A DNA stretch of 64,000 bases from Chaenocephalus aceratus (Eukaryota; Chordata; Actinopteri; Perciformes; Channichthyidae): the NCBI GenBank assembly GCA_023974075.1, contig JAMFTG010000709.1:1-64000 (forward strand), given 5' to 3'. Below are positions 10,992-22,286 of the stretch, one piece after another; position 1 is the first letter of the stretch, and each line of letters opens with the position of its first letter. The notes under the pieces were generated by a model that did not search any database, had not been told where the DNA came from, and was given only the letters and a program-made list of their open reading frames with translations. Made by a program: the position numbers and the translations under genes.

Positions 10992-11358
10992 TGTCACAAT
11001 GCACATGTTATGTCACGTTTGTAGTTTTGTCTGTGTTGGTGTGTTTCCTGTCTTATTGTGTTAAGTGTTCACCCCCGTTTCCTGCCTGTCTGCTTTCTGT
11101 CTGTTTCCCTCCCTGATTACCCGATTGTGTTCACCTGTTGTCCTTGTGTTTCTCCTCCCCTGCCCGGCTGTTTCTCGTTGTCATGATTACCCCTCCCTGT
11201 ATTTAGTCTTGTCTCTGTCTGTGTTCAGTGTTGGGTCATTGTTTGTTGGTGACGGAGTTCACCGGTGAGTGTTCCGTATCTCTGCATATCTTTATAATAA
11301 AGGGTTTCTCTTAAAGTTATCTGCATTTGGGTCCTGCTTCCTTCACTCGACCGTGACA
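10992..11358 (+). repeat. 3' LTR
   Basis: Apparently identical to the 5' LTR. It is followed directly by the second acggg target copy. Confidence 0.93.
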
Positions 11359-11363
11359 ACGGG

Positions 11364-12120
11364 AGAGTTTTGAAAGTGACAAAACACTGTTTTCACACAT
11401 TTAAACACAATTAAACAATTAAAAAATGTTTACCCAGGATTCAGGCACCTTCCCTGGCTTGTAAAATGTGGTGATGCGCCCTGGAGGTATCAGACTATTT
11501 AAAACATGTATACCCAGGATTCAATTACTTTTCCTGGCTTGCAAAGTGCTGTGAAGCAGCCTGTTCTCTGGGTGCAGTCTGGGTGTGCATGGAGGGGTTT
11601 AGTCCGAGTGAGGAGTGCTCAAGTGTGGGAATATGTGTAAGACAGAGGAGGTTAAAAAAAAAAGTTAAAGTGTGAACCTCCAGCAGGGCAGGTGGTGCTG
11701 TGAATAAGGCTGAATATTGATGCTGGTGTGCGGACAGTAAAGCACCACAAAATCCACCTCCTTTAAGTGTTACCAGGGCCATGAGAACATCCTCCACAGG
11801 AGGGTGGGTGGTGCTGCTGTGAATAAGGCCGAATATTGATGCTGGTGTGCGGACAGTAAAGCACCACAAAATCCACCTCCTTTAAGTGTTACCAGGGCCA
11901 TGAGAACATCCTCCACAGAAGGGTGGGTGGTGCTGCTGTGAATAAGGCCGAATATGGATGCTGGTGGGCGAACAGTAAAGCACCGCAAAATCCACCACCT
12001 TTAAGTGTCACCAGGGGCATGAGGTTCTGGAGGGTGTGAACATCTGGGTTTAGTCCGTTGGGGAGTGCTTAAGTCCGGGGGTCCGGGGTCTCACGGTGTG
12101 CGAGGTTATGGAAGTATGCA
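11364..12120 (+). repeat. YR-satellite 3'-type segment with 119-bp repeats
   Basis: It contains the conserved tttagtccgagtgaggagtg block, then three 119-bp tandem units (anchors near 11702, 11821 and 11940: gaataaggcYgaatat, gcggacagtaaagcacc). It ends with the tctgggtttagtccg...gagtgcttaag block. The same succession occurs at 25560-26000, 29760-30013, 41040-42060 and 62400-62680. Reverse-strand open frames here are shadows of the repeat. Confidence 0.85.
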
Positions 12121-12480
12121 TGATTTTCGAAATTCTCGAAAAAACGGCTAAGTGCCAACGGAGGAGGGGCTACAAAAAGCTCAAGTCTTCGGTGCTTCCG
12201 GCGGAAGCCCCGGAGACATTTGCACTCCCCCGTTGCATTTTACAATGGAGAGGGGAATCGAGACCTCCCTTCCTCCGTCGGAAAAATGCATTAATCTTTT
12301 CCAAGCTACCATCTGCACGAAATCGGAAACCCGGTTTTTTGAGAGCACTTAGAAAAAAACGGGCTATTTTCCATCATGGAGAAATCATGGAGGAATGCAT
12401 CCGCTACATGAGCACTTTGGATCGGATACAATTGTTGCCTGGAGAACCCCAATCATGGTTCTTACCAAACTTTACGTTTT
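12121..12480 (+). repeat. conserved YR-satellite segment (tgcacgaaatcgg block)
   Basis: The block runs from attctcgaaaaaacggc through agccccggag, a tgcacgaaatcggaaaccc motif and atcatggaggaatg. It recurs at 26008-26330, 33717-34000, 36600-36940 and 57770-58100, and inverted near 17050-17330. No stable coding signal: different copies carry indels in all frames. Confidence 0.85.
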
Positions 12481-12870
12481 TGAACTGGTCTCTGGATGAA
12501 TTCAAGGGGAGTTGGCACGGAATAATGAGACACTATTTTCGGATACATTTTATCCATTTTCACCCCTTCCTCTGGTTCTTCCAAAAGTTAACTTAGACTT
12601 TTTCTGACTCTGGAGGAATGTAACGGGAGTTGTCAGGGGACTCTATCCGCCTGAAGAGACACTATTTACGGATACATTTTATCCATTTTCACCCTTTTCT
12701 CTGGTTCTTCCAAAAGTTAACTTAGACTTTTTCTGACTCTGGAGGAATGTGATGGGAGTTGTCAGGGGACTCTATCCGCCTTAAGAGACACTATTTTGGG
12801 ATACAATTTCTCCATTTTCACCCCTTTTCTCTGGTTCTTCCAAAAGTTAACTTAGACTTTTTCTGACCCA
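12481..12870 (+). repeat. ~129-bp tandem repeat, 3 copies
   Basis: Units carry ttttctgactctggagga, gttgtcaggggactctaYc, cattttcaccc and ccaaaagttaacttagac, with spacings near 129-130 bp. The same monomer forms three-copy arrays at 34000-34400 and 36940-37340 and starts again at 63876. Confidence 0.9.
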
Positions 12871-13449
12871 TGTGCATCACCCTGGATCTCTGCCTATGTG
12901 CCTGTGAAATGCCTGTGAAATGCTGCTTTCTCCCTCTGTTCACATCACTTTTACCCAGCTTTCACACACTTATTCCCCCCGCTGCGGCGAATGTCGGAGC
13001 GGGATGGAGCGCCCGGAGGTACTGTTGTCCCCACGTTACCATGTTGTCTGGAGGATAGGACCGAGAGATGACATACTCTCTACCCGGGTTACAAGTCACT
13101 ATTTTCGGACCCTTTCTTTGCTTTACCCCTGTTCTATCACTCTTTCCTCCTTTGACCATAAAACGTGTTTCCTGCTGGGGTACTTTCTGGTTCCGGGGCA
13201 CCCCAAACCCTCTCATGGTCGGGGCACCATGAATTGATGCATCGGACCCAATGTTGCCATCACCAGCCCCACGTTGGTGTGGAGGTGGGACCATTTAGCC
13301 AAGTGGTAACCCAAGTCCTCCCTTGGTCCGTGTACCAGGCATTGAAGCATCAAACCCATTGTTGCAATCACCGTTACGCTAACGCATATAAACGGAGAAA
13401 CACAAAAGACTTTGAAAGAATTGAAATACAATTCTCTGTTTCAGTAAGG
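12871..13449 (+). other. 5' region of YR gene copy A
   Basis: Short matches to the segment upstream of YR copies B and D (gggatggagcgcccggagg, accgagagatgaca, tacccgggttacaag) place this as the diverged leader of copy A. No intact frame. Confidence 0.6.
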
Positions 13450-15806
13450 ATGTCTCCGAATGCCCGGTGTGCAGACTCTTCTATCTGGCTTTGAACAAGC
13501 ACCTTAAGCACAAACATGCAGTGCGGAACTTGGAGGAAAGAGGTATCATTCTTAAAATGGCTAGTGGCAGCATAAATGTTCGGACCAAACCCTGTCCCAT
13601 CACAGGGTGTTCGTATGCTGGGAATAAACTGGACCGTCATATGACTCATGGCCACCCTGAGTTATCCTGAGATGAGGCACATCAGGTCCTGGCCAGGCTG
13701 AAGCATAGTGTGGCCCTGCAGTTGCTCCATGACCTCCGAGAGACTAATCTCATCATTGGAATGGCTACATCATTGGACATAGACAATGAGGAGGAATACC
13801 CGGTGCACCCTCCACACTTCTCCCCACATACTGAGTGTGACGAGGAGGCAGGCAGGTGATGCTTGAAAATGTGGCATTGAGGGCTCAGAAGGATTCCCTC
13901 ATTGATGAGGTGAAGACCCTGCGCTCCAGGATGAACAAGGGGCTAAAACCCAGGAAGCAGAGTGCCACTGCTGCTGTGCTTGAGGAAGAGGAAGAATGTA
14001 TACGATTTAAGGGCCTGGCAATCTCAAGTACCTCCGGCACAAACACAGCAGCCTCTGGTAGTCAGAACCCTCTCAAGACCTCGGTCAAGACTGTCATGCG
14101 GTCTCCAGCAGCCTCTGGTAGTCAGACCCCTCTCAAGACCCCGGTCAAGACTCTCATGCGGTCCCCAGCAGCCTCCGGTAGTGAGACCCCTGTATGCCAG
14201 AAGACCTGTGCGTCCGTCTACAATAAGCTGAAAGCTAATCTGGCTAAGGACTGGCCCTCTCCTCACTGGTCCACTGGAAGGGACGGGGGAATACCATGCG
14301 TGAAATCACGTTGCCTCAAAGCATGGAGACGTACATTCAGACATACAGCTATCATTGTGAGGGTGTCGCACTGTGATGCCCCTGTGGGTCCATCAGTAGA
14401 GAGGGTGTGGCTGTTCTGTCTGTGCTGCATTGGCTCCAGTGATTGCATTGATTACAGTAACTCAGGGCACCTGGGTCTGGTGTCCTGCAGCTATTTGAAG
14501 CCTCTCTGCTCCTCTCTGTTCTCTCTCTGCTTTTCCCTACAGGCCCCTGGTTTGTTGAGTATATGTGTTGTTACTTTAGTTGCTTTACTTTGTGCACCTC
14601 AACACTCTCACACATACACATTCATGCAACCCTCACCCTGCATTTACACTACTGATACCACCGACGTCCACACCTCATAACATATTTTGATAACCGTTGA
14701 CATGGTGTGTCTCCGTTTTGTTGTGGCCTTTTGAGCCAGGTCATAACACGCACCGACAGTAAAACAGAAAGAAAAATTGTCTGTCCAAGGTGAGCCGGAT
14801 AAAGAACTTCCTCGTATTCATGGCCCATGGTGTTAACTGGCTGTCAGATTGGCTGTTCCTAAAAGACACAGAGAGGGTCCGTGGCTGTAGCGAGTATATT
14901 GTAAAGTCGGGCCGAGCAATCACAACATGGCTGTTGTTGCTGAAGAATGTGAACCATTTCCTGAGGTACTTGTCTGAGTCAAAGCTCCGGGGGTGCAGGC
15001 TCACCCAGTCTGATATGACCCACATCATCAGAGAGGTGAAAGCCAACATGAACGACTTGAAAAAGTCTGTCACTGTCCACCAGTTTAAGGTGTAGAGGAA
15101 CAAGCTGGATCGTCTGCCGAGCCAGACGGAGCTTCTCGCCGCCATGGCGGCCGATGAGAAGTGCATTCCTGATCTCCTTGACCTGATGGCTTGCAATCCG
15201 ACCTCAATCACCCAGTACCTGCTATATGGCTATCTAATCCTCCATTGAAGCCTCCTGTATGGCCACCGTCCGGGTGTGTACGCAAACATGACCAACACTG
15301 AGGTCTTGGAGGTGGACAGAAGGGGCACTGCTGAGGGCTACATCATCCATGTGCAGGATCACAAGACTGCCAAGACATTTGGCGAAGCACAGCTGGTGCT
15401 TACAGTGAAGGAGTTTAGCTGGGTCATGCGGTGGATGGGGATAAAAGAGGGCTTGTCGGGTCCTCAGAATGAATTCTTCCTTTTCACAACGGGGAAGCAT
15501 GTCTCCCAGAACCTGAACGCTCACTTGAAGAGGGATTGGGCTGATGCTGGGCTAGAAACAGCTGTCACCTTCACAATCCTGCGCACTGCCCTGGCTGACA
15601 ATATCAAGCATCACCAAGATCCAGAAAGCAGGTCGATTCTCGCCAGGTTTATGTGGCACGACGTAAGCACTGCAGACCGGTTCTACGCTCAAGGGCTGAG
15701 AGCAGCGATACCTCTTCTTCAGGGCCGGTTGATACTCCTGAGGAGGGGGCAGTGGTCATGGACTCAACCTGTATTCCCCGGTGCACCGTACAAGTTAGAC
15801 GGCTAA
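13450..15806 (+). pseudogene. tyrosine recombinase with zinc fingers, copy A (decayed)
   Basis: Diverged relative of the YR genes at 27.8, 38.6 and 59.9 kb. The N-terminal zinc finger is visible (CPVCRLFYLALNKHLKHKH, 13460-13520), with the second CPITGC...LDRH pair at 13590-13640. A stop follows at about 13668 and the frame shifts. The recombinase half is spread over 14790-15806 with in-frame stops at about 15093 and 15246. The signature residues can still be read: GHRPGVY, DHKTA (no intron at this point, unlike copies C and D), ILRTALAD and MWHDVSTADRFYA. In life it would cut and rejoin DNA through a tyrosine. This copy cannot make a full protein. A triplicated ~60-bp unit at 14045-14200 encodes PLKT-type repeats. 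Confidence 0.8.
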
Positions 15807-16499
15807 TATGGCCCCCGGGCCCCCGCTAATCATGTTTTTATTATGTATATTATGTATAATATGTATATTGTGTATACTGTTTTTGTAAAAGTCATGTGAT
15901 AATTAAATAAATAATAAAACATTAATATAACCTTGAAGGTTCCCAGGGGCAGATACAGTGCCAGGTATCAGACTATTTAAACAATGTTTACCCAGGATTC
16001 AGACACCTTCACTGCCTTGTAAAATGCGGTGATGCGCCCTGGAGGTATCAGACTATTTTAAACAACTTTTCCCCGGGTTTTAGCCTGTCATTATTCACAA
16101 TATATTTTAACATTGAACCCTCTCCTGAAAATGCACATATTCTGTGCATTTCCAGGAGAGGTTCAATGTCAAATGATATCGTGCAAAATGACGGGCTAAA
16201 ACTCTCTACCAGACATTTAAAAACACTTTTCACGACCATTTAAACATTATTTCTGGCTTGTAAAGTGCAGTGTTGAGCCCTGGTAGTATCAGACTATTTA
16301 AAGCATTACCAGGAGCATGAGAATATCCTCCACAGAAGGGGTGGTGATGTTGTCAATAAGGCCAAATATGGATGCCGATGGGCGGACGGTAAAGCACCGC
16401 AAAATCCACCCCCGTTTTATGGTTACCAGGGGAATGAGGTTCTGTAGGGTGTGATCATCTGGGTTTAGTCCGTGGGGGAGTGCTTAAGTCCGGGGGCCC
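15807..16499 (+). other. 3' region of YR copy A
   Basis: AATAAA-like signals near 15905-15915 follow the gene. Two copies of a ggtatcagactatttaaa block (15965 and 16045) precede the usual gtaaagcaccgcaaaat and tttagtccg blocks. A perfect-looking hairpin (listed separately) interrupts it. Confidence 0.7.
16077..16202. repeat. 126-bp palindrome
   Basis: The arms start gttttagcctgtcatt and end aaatgacgggctaaaac. The inner arms tctcctgaaaatgcaca and tgtgcatttccaggaga face each other across a loop of about 5 bases. Only scattered mismatches are visible. It could be a small foldback element or a structured site in copy A's 3' region. Confidence 0.9.
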
Positions 16500-17930
16500 G
16501 GGGACTCACGGTGTGCAAGGTCATGGAGGTGTCCATGTCAGGGACACATGCTGGAGGTCATTAGTCCGTCCTTCGGGGTTCTGTGAGCCGTCCTCTCTCC
16601 TGGAAGTGTGAAATAACCTGAATCCCCATTTCAGGGACACATGCTGGAGGTCTCTCTCCTGAGAGTGGACGTCCATTGCCACTAAATAGAGGTAAAATTA
16701 GGTCTGTCACTTTGGGTAACCACACTACTGTCGGACGTCTCCCGAGAGTGGACGCCCATTGTCTCTAAATAGGGAAAGGGGTGAAAATGGATCAATTGTA
16801 TCCCAAAATAGTGTCTCTCAAGGCGGGTAGAGTCCCCTGACAACTCTCCTTACATTCCTCCAGAGTCAGGAAAAAACTCCTGACTCTTTTGGGAGAACCA
16901 TGAAACCGGGCTAAATGTATCCGAAAATAGTGCATCATAATGCAGGTAGAGTCCCATCAAAACTCCCCTTGCATTCCTCCAGAGTCCAGTTCAAAAACTT
17001 AAAGTTTGGTAAGAACCATAATTAGGGGTCTCCAGGCAACAATCCGAGCCAAAGCACTCATGTAGCGGACACATTCCTCCATGATATGAAACAGCCGTTT
17101 TTTTCTGAGTCCTCTCAAAAACCGGGTTTCCGATTTCGTGCAGATGGTAGCTTGAAAAATGTTGACGGAGGAAGGGAGGCCTCGATTCCCCTCTCCGTTG
17201 TAAAATGTAACGGGGGAGTGGAAAAGTGTCCGGGACTTCCGCCCGAAGCGCCGAAGACTAGACCTTTTTGGAGCCCCCCTCCGTTGGCACTCACGGAGGG
17301 GGGGAGAAACAATTTTTTAAAACTTCATATTTGATTATTTTAAGATATAATTGACCATTTTCTTTACTTTTTTCGGCTTTCCACGGGTGGGGGCGCATGG
17401 CAGGCCGCCTATGAAAAATATATAATACAAATACATTTAAATAGTAAAAGGTACAATTGTGCTCCTAATTACCTGGAATTTGATTTATATAACCCCATGG
17501 TAGTGAACACAAATCATTTTCATGGAAAAAAGTGTTAAAACGCCTGATTAATATGTTTGTAATGCTGGCAGCAGGGGTAAAGCAAAGAAAGTGTCCGGAA
17601 ATAGTGAATTGTGAGGCGGCCAGAGAGTCTGTCATCTCTCGGTCCTATCCTCCAGGCAATGGGGTCCCAGAACTGGGTCTAATTGACCAAAATGTAAAAA
17701 AAATAAGTTTCAATTCATCCATGGAAAATGGCTGAAAATGAAAAAAAGTATCTGAAAATAGTGCATCATGAGCCTGCAAGAGTCCCCTGTCAACTCACCT
17801 TGCATTCCTCCAGAGTCAGAAAAAGTCTGAGTTAACTTTTTGGAGAACCATGAAAACGGGCCAAAGTATCCGAAAATAGTGCATCATAATGCGGGTAAGC
17901 CCTCTAGTGCCGGCATGGACATTTGTCCCA
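16500..17930 (-). repeat. YR-satellite segments in inverted orientation
   Basis: From about 16.75 kb the conserved blocks appear reverse-complemented. Examples are the tgcacgaaatcgg block (17100-17160), the actctaccYgc motif (16815-16840), and the segment matching the gcctgccatgcgcccccac block (17370-17410). The succession is the mirror image of that after the satellites at 57.6 kb, so two YR-satellite blocks sit head to head here. Confidence 0.75.
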
Positions 17931-18089
17931 TTTGGATATAACAGCCGTGGGCAATATATTAGGGCCATGGGATGGACTTGGCCGTTTACCGTCACTTGGC
18001 AGTCTAAATAGTACACGAACAGCATATGAGTATCTATGCATGCATTGGACAATAGATGGCGCTCTTCTCATTAGTGTGTACTTATACTG

Positions 18090-18465
18090 CATGGGGGGGT
18101 GGCCCAAAGGCAATATGAGGGCCCACTTTCCATATATTACACAGTAACACGAGTATTCACTTACTGTGTCCTTATACTTATGGGGGGGTGTCCGTCAACC
18201 CAATATGGGGTCCCACTTTCCACATATTACACAGTAACACATGTATTCACTTACTGTGTACTTGCACTTAGGGGGGGGGTGTCCGTCAACCCAATATGGG
18301 GTCCCACTTACCAAATATTTGTCATGTCGGGGGGTGTCCGTCAACCCAATATGGGGTCCCACTTTCTACATATTACACAGTAACACGAGTATTCATTTAC
18401 TGTGTACTTGTACTTATGGGGGGGGGGTGTCCGTCAACCTAATATGGGGTCCTAATTTTTTATTC
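18090..18465 (+). repeat. ~90-bp tandem repeat, ~4 copies
   Basis: Units carry gggggtgtccgtcaacccaa, tatggggtcccac and tattacacagtaacac. The third copy is shortened. G-runs vary in length between copies. Confidence 0.85.
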
Positions 18466-18895
18466 AGGGTCTTCTAAATAGGGCCCAGATCAGGAATCTA
18501 AAATATGGGAACCCTTACCCACCCAGAAATGTTTATTCAATTAAATGTCAAACTTTCTCACAAAATCCTCTCATAAGCTCAGGGTCTGACAGGCTTGTGG
18601 TGAAGAGGGGTAGAAAATGAAAAAAATGGAAATAATGTGTTTGGCGCTCCGAAACCTTGAGAGTGTGTTGGTTAACGTGTGTGGAACCCACTTGCAACAT
18701 GTGGGGACCCTGCGACCTTCGACAAGGTCAAAACCGAGGTCAGAGGTCACATTCGCAATGCCGACAGTACCCTCGACGGCGCAAAGGAAGGTCCGACCGC
18801 TTTGAACTTGCTCTCATTAGAACCGGCTCGAAAAGTACATGCAGATTGATGCCTCTGCTGCTCCTAATGTCAAAGGTTACGGCTTGAAATGTAAC
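18466..18895 (+). repeat. dispersed repeat R, copy 1
   Basis: Begins ctaaatagggcccagatcag and contains ttggcgctccgaaacc, ggaacccacttgcaa and aaggaaggtccgaccgcttt. Parts recur at 22287-22600 and 22960-23217. The L2 element sits between the copies. Confidence 0.8.
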
Positions 18896-18959
18896 AAAGC
18901 TCGAGAGGTCGAAGCTCACGCTTCCATGCCGTACGGTGCCCTTTACAGGGGCTCTCACT

Positions 18960-21900
18960 GTGGATTAGGTCTTGAGAGTTGAACACCAGCTGACTGGTTT
19001 CTCTGAGTGTTAGAGCAAGATGGCCGCGCCTATGTTGGCTGCTAGTCGTCTTCACTCGCTACCGCTCCTGTTTGTCGCTTATCTGTTTTTTTCGTTGTGC
19101 GTACGCAATGTCAAACCGGCAGTTTCCTACGATCGCCAAACTCTGCTGGGTATAGGTGTTTTGGTGGCACAATCACTGTCGGATCGATCGGCACAGTGGA
19201 GTTGTCACCGTACCCTGCGCCCCCAAGTACCAGAGGTAATCTGGTCTACAACCTGTTGCTGCCCCCGAACCTGGAGAGCAAGACGGAGGGGAAGGCGGTA
19301 AAGTTCCGCAAGCTGACAGAAGGCCGCCCCTCGCCGCCCTTCGTCGTCTCAAGAGAGCTGGATTTTATGCTTGTTTCGGAGTCCTGGCAGAGAGCCGGGG
19401 AGTTTTCCTCCTTGAACGAACTTTGTCCTCCGGGCTACAGCTACTCCTGTGCTCCAAGGCGCACCGGCCGAGGAGGAGGACTTGCCGCGTTCTACAGAGA
19501 CTGTTTCTCCACCAACATGGTGAGCACTGGATCCTTTCCAACATTTGAAGTGCTAATAACAAAAGTGGGTCGCTCAAACCCGTTTTATTGTATTTTAATA
19601 TATCGCCCTCCAGGCAAGAATGGCTCTTTTTTATCCGATCTTGGTGACTTACTAACCTCCATCATCCGCTATGAAAGAGTTATTCTGTGCGGGGATTTTA
19701 ACATTCATGTAAATGACTGCTCAGACAAATTTGCCAGTGATTTCCTTAATGTCACCGAATCTTTTAATTTCTGTCAACATGTGTCTGGCCCAACGCATAA
19801 CAAAGGTAACACATTGGATCTCGTGTTCACAATTGGTCTAAATATTAGCAACGTTTGTTTTGATGAGCTATCTGTTTCCGACCATAAAGCTGTACTATTT
19901 GTCATGTCGTTGGATAACACTTATGTTCAGGGGAAGCGAGTAAAAACCTCGCGTATTTTAAATGGCGCTGCGGTTGAGAAATTTGTAACAGCTTTTGACA
20001 GCAATGTTTTGGTGTCGCATGTTGATGATGTTGATTGTCTAATCAACGCTTTCAATACACACTGCTCCGCCATTTTAGATGACGTCGCTCCCATGGTGAC
20101 ACGCAGCTCTCTAGCTGTAAACACATCCCCCTGGTTAACAGAGGACACCCGTATACTGAAACGGCTTTGTCGCAAAGTTGAGCGGCTGTGGAAAACCACA
20201 AATCTCCAGGTACACCGCCTCCATCTGAAGGACCTTTACTGTGATTACAACAATTTGGTCAAAAATGCCCGGGCTACCTATTTTTCTAATCTCATCTCCT
20301 CTAGTAAGCACAACCCCAGAGTATTATTTAAAACCATAAATACCATTGTAAACCCGTCCACCCCCTCAGTTCCTATTTATTCAAACGACGACTGCGACCG
20401 TTTTCTCACCTTTTTTATAAACAAGGTAGCTGATGTGAGGTCGAGCATCACCCCCTCACACTCCCCCCTCCCTATCTGTCCAGTTAGGCAGGCCACGCTG
20501 AGTAATTTCTCCTGCATCACCATAGCCGACCTGACCTCTGTAGTGAGCACTATGAAATCTTCCTCAAGCCCTCTGGATGCTTTACCAACGTCCATGCTAA
20601 AAGAAGTTTTTTCATGTGTCGCTCCACCCCTGCTCCACATTATAAACATCTCCATTGTCTCTGGCTCCATCCCATCATTTTTTAAGCAGGCGGTTGTTCA
20701 GCCCCTTCTCAAAAAACCCAATCTAGATCCCTCCCTCCCAAATAATTACAGGCCCATCTCAAAGCTCCCATTTGTGTCAAAAGTTTTAGAAAAAGTTGTT
20801 GCTAATCAACTCAATACATTTCTGAATGACAATAAAATCCATGACAAATTCCAATCAGGTTTCAGAAAACACCACTCCACAGAATCAGCTCTCCTCCGGG
20901 TCTCCAATGACCTCATGATGGCATCGGATAAAGGCGATTGCGTGGTTCTGGTGTTGTTGGACCTGAGTGCAGCGTTTGACACAGTGGACCACGCCATCAT
21001 GCTAGATAGACTAAGGGAGTGGGTAGGCATCTCAGGGTCTGCCCTCCAGTGGTTTGCCTCGTATCTCAGTGGGAGAAGTTTCTCTGTGGCGGTGGGCCCG
21101 TTCTCATCAGATAGCACTCCCCTATCCTGCGGCCTGCCCCAGGGTTCTGTTTTAGCCCCCCTTCTCTTTGCCCTGTACATGCTCCCATTGGGCCACTTAA
21201 TTAGCCAATTTGAAGGTGTCTCGTATCACTGTTACGCAGATGATATCCAGATATACTTCTCCTTCAAACCTGTCAAAATGGAAAAAGTAAACACCCTCAT
21301 CACATGTCTGTCTGCAATTGAGGAGTGGATGTCAAGCAACTTCCTACAGCTTAATGCATCAAAAACGGAAGTCTTGATCTTGGCGGCTGATAACATCGCC
21401 TCTAAGGTAGCAAGCCACCTGGGTTCATTCAGTGGTAACATAAGGGCAAACATAAAAAACCTTGGTGTTACCTTCGATCAGTCAATGCTACTAGACAAAC
21501 ACATAACACTTCTGACCCGTACCTGTTTTTTCCATCTCAGGAACATTGCCAAGCTCAGGGGGGTTCTATCCAACGCAGAAATGGAGATGGCTATCCATGC
21601 CTTTATTTCATCCCGGCTTGATTACTGTAATGCTCTGTTCTCCTGCCTCAACAAAACATCAATACACCGGTTACAACAGGTCCAAAACGCTGCAGCCAGA
21701 TTACTGACTCGGTCCAAAAAAACATGCCACATCACTCCGATCCTTTCTGCCCTGCACTGGCTCCCTGTCCATCTCAGAACCCAATTCAAAGTACTGGTCT
21801 TCACATATAGAGCTGTCCATGGCCAAGCCCCAGCCTACATCAATGACCTTATCCACCCGCACATCACAACCCGGGCCCTGAGGTCCTCTGAGCAAGGCCT

Positions 21901-22286
21901 CCTAAGGGTGCCCCGAACCAGGCTAAAGACTAAGGGTGACCGTGCCTTTGAGGCGGTGGCCCCAAGGCTTTGGAACAAACTCCCCCAAATAATAAAAACC
22001 TCGGCCTCAATAGAGATTTTTAAGGGGCGGTTAAAGACCCACCTCTTCCGACAGGCCTTTGGGTCGTCGGAGGAGGTGAGTTAGTGGCTGTCTTCTTTTT
22101 TCTTTTTTTATTATGGGTGTTTTGTCGTATGTTTTATCCTATGTATTACCTGCTGCCGTTTTATGCCTTTTATTCTACATTTTATAGTTGTACTGTGAAT
22201 TGTGTCCTGTGTACTGTACTGTAAAGCACTTTGTACATCCGTGTTGAGAAGGGTGCTATATAAATAAAGTTTTACTTACTTACTTA
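18960..22286 (+). mobile_element. L2-type LINE retrotransposon
   Basis: A short leader (with aagatggccgcgcc at 19017) precedes an endonuclease/reverse-transcriptase frame. After the stop there is a short 3' UTR with the L2-like ending gcactttgtac ... gtgctatataaataaag and an (actt)n tail at about 22270-22286. The flanks are parts of repeat R (aaggaaggtccgaccgcttt on both sides at 18786 and 22296), so the insertion lies in or between repeat R units. I could not define a clean target duplication. Confidence 0.88.
19097..22084 (+). CDS. L2-type endonuclease/reverse transcriptase
   Basis: The 995-residue frame encodes the element's replication protein: an AP-like endonuclease nicks target DNA and the reverse transcriptase copies element RNA onto it. 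Visible marks are SESW near residue 94 (the endonuclease Glu), IYRPPG, CGDFNIHV near 198 and SDHKA near 262, then the RT motifs NNYRPIS near 551, LDLSAAFDTVDH near 620, GLPQGSVLAP near 679 and YADD near 713, and the L2-type C-terminus. No stop or frameshift interrupts EN-to-RT. However, residues 1-85 do not look like the usual L2 start. An upstream frame from 19020 carries a hydrophobic leader followed by SYDRQTLL, which I take to be the original start, so a frameshift or deletion near 19.14-19.35 kb has removed the first endonuclease motif. Likely inactive. Confidence 0.85.
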   Translation: MRTQCQTGSFLRSPNSAGYRCFGGTITVGSIGTVELSPYPAPPSTRGNLVYNLLLPPNLESKTEGKAVKFRKLTEGRPSPPFVVSRELDFMLVSESWQRAGEFSSLNELCPPGYSYSCAPRRTGRGGGLAAFYRDCFSTNMVSTGSFPTFEVLITKVGRSNPFYCILIYRPPGKNGSFLSDLGDLLTSIIRYERVILCGDFNIHVNDCSDKFASDFLNVTESFNFCQHVSGPTHNKGNTLDLVFTIGLNISNVCFDELSVSDHKAVLFVMSLDNTYVQGKRVKTSRILNGAAVEKFVTAFDSNVLVSHVDDVDCLINAFNTHCSAILDDVAPMVTRSSLAVNTSPWLTEDTRILKRLCRKVERLWKTTNLQVHRLHLKDLYCDYNNLVKNARATYFSNLISSSKHNPRVLFKTINTIVNPSTPSVPIYSNDDCDRFLTFFINKVADVRSSITPSHSPLPICPVRQATLSNFSCITIADLTSVVSTMKSSSSPLDALPTSMLKEVFSCVAPPLLHIINISIVSGSIPSFFKQAVVQPLLKKPNLDPSLPNNYRPISKLPFVSKVLEKVVANQLNTFLNDNKIHDKFQSGFRKHHSTESALLRVSNDLMMASDKGDCVVLVLLDLSAAFDTVDHAIMLDRLREWVGISGSALQWFASYLSGRSFSVAVGPFSSDSTPLSCGLPQGSVLAPLLFALYMLPLGHLISQFEGVSYHCYADDIQIYFSFKPVKMEKVNTLITCLSAIEEWMSSNFLQLNASKTEVLILAADNIASKVASHLGSFSGNIRANIKNLGVTFDQSMLLDKHITLLTRTCFFHLRNIAKLRGVLSNAEMEMAIHAFISSRLDYCNALFSCLNKTSIHRLQQVQNAAARLLTRSKKTCHITPILSALHWLPVHLRTQFKVLVFTYRAVHGQAPAYINDLIHPHITTRALRSSEQGLLRVPRTRLKTKGDRAFEAVAPRLWNKLPQIIKTSASIEIFKGRLKTHLFRQAFGSSEEVS

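Larger units (their letters stand above)
7115..11358 (+). mobile_element. nonautonomous gypsy-type LTR retrotransposon, complete
   Basis: Two 367-bp LTRs (7115-7481 and 10992-11358) start TGTCACAATG and end CCGTGACA. They look identical base for base. A 5-bp target duplication acggg flanks the element (7110-7114 and 11359-11363). A purine run precedes the 3' LTR (about 10977-10988). The interior holds one long proline-rich frame and no protease, reverse transcriptase, RNase H or integrase, so movement needs proteins from another element. Identical LTRs imply a very recent insertion. Confidence 0.93.

Noticed and set aside
7484..11064. Long proline-rich frames (1103, 640 and 409 residues) as host proteins
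   Set aside because: They lie between LTRs with a target duplication and are mostly repeat-encoded; three overlapping frames cannot all be genes.
11525..11988. Reverse-strand frames with MRCF/GALSSAH-type repeats (also 25.4-25.9 kb)
   Set aside because: They are translations of the 119-bp satellite, with no support beyond the repeat.
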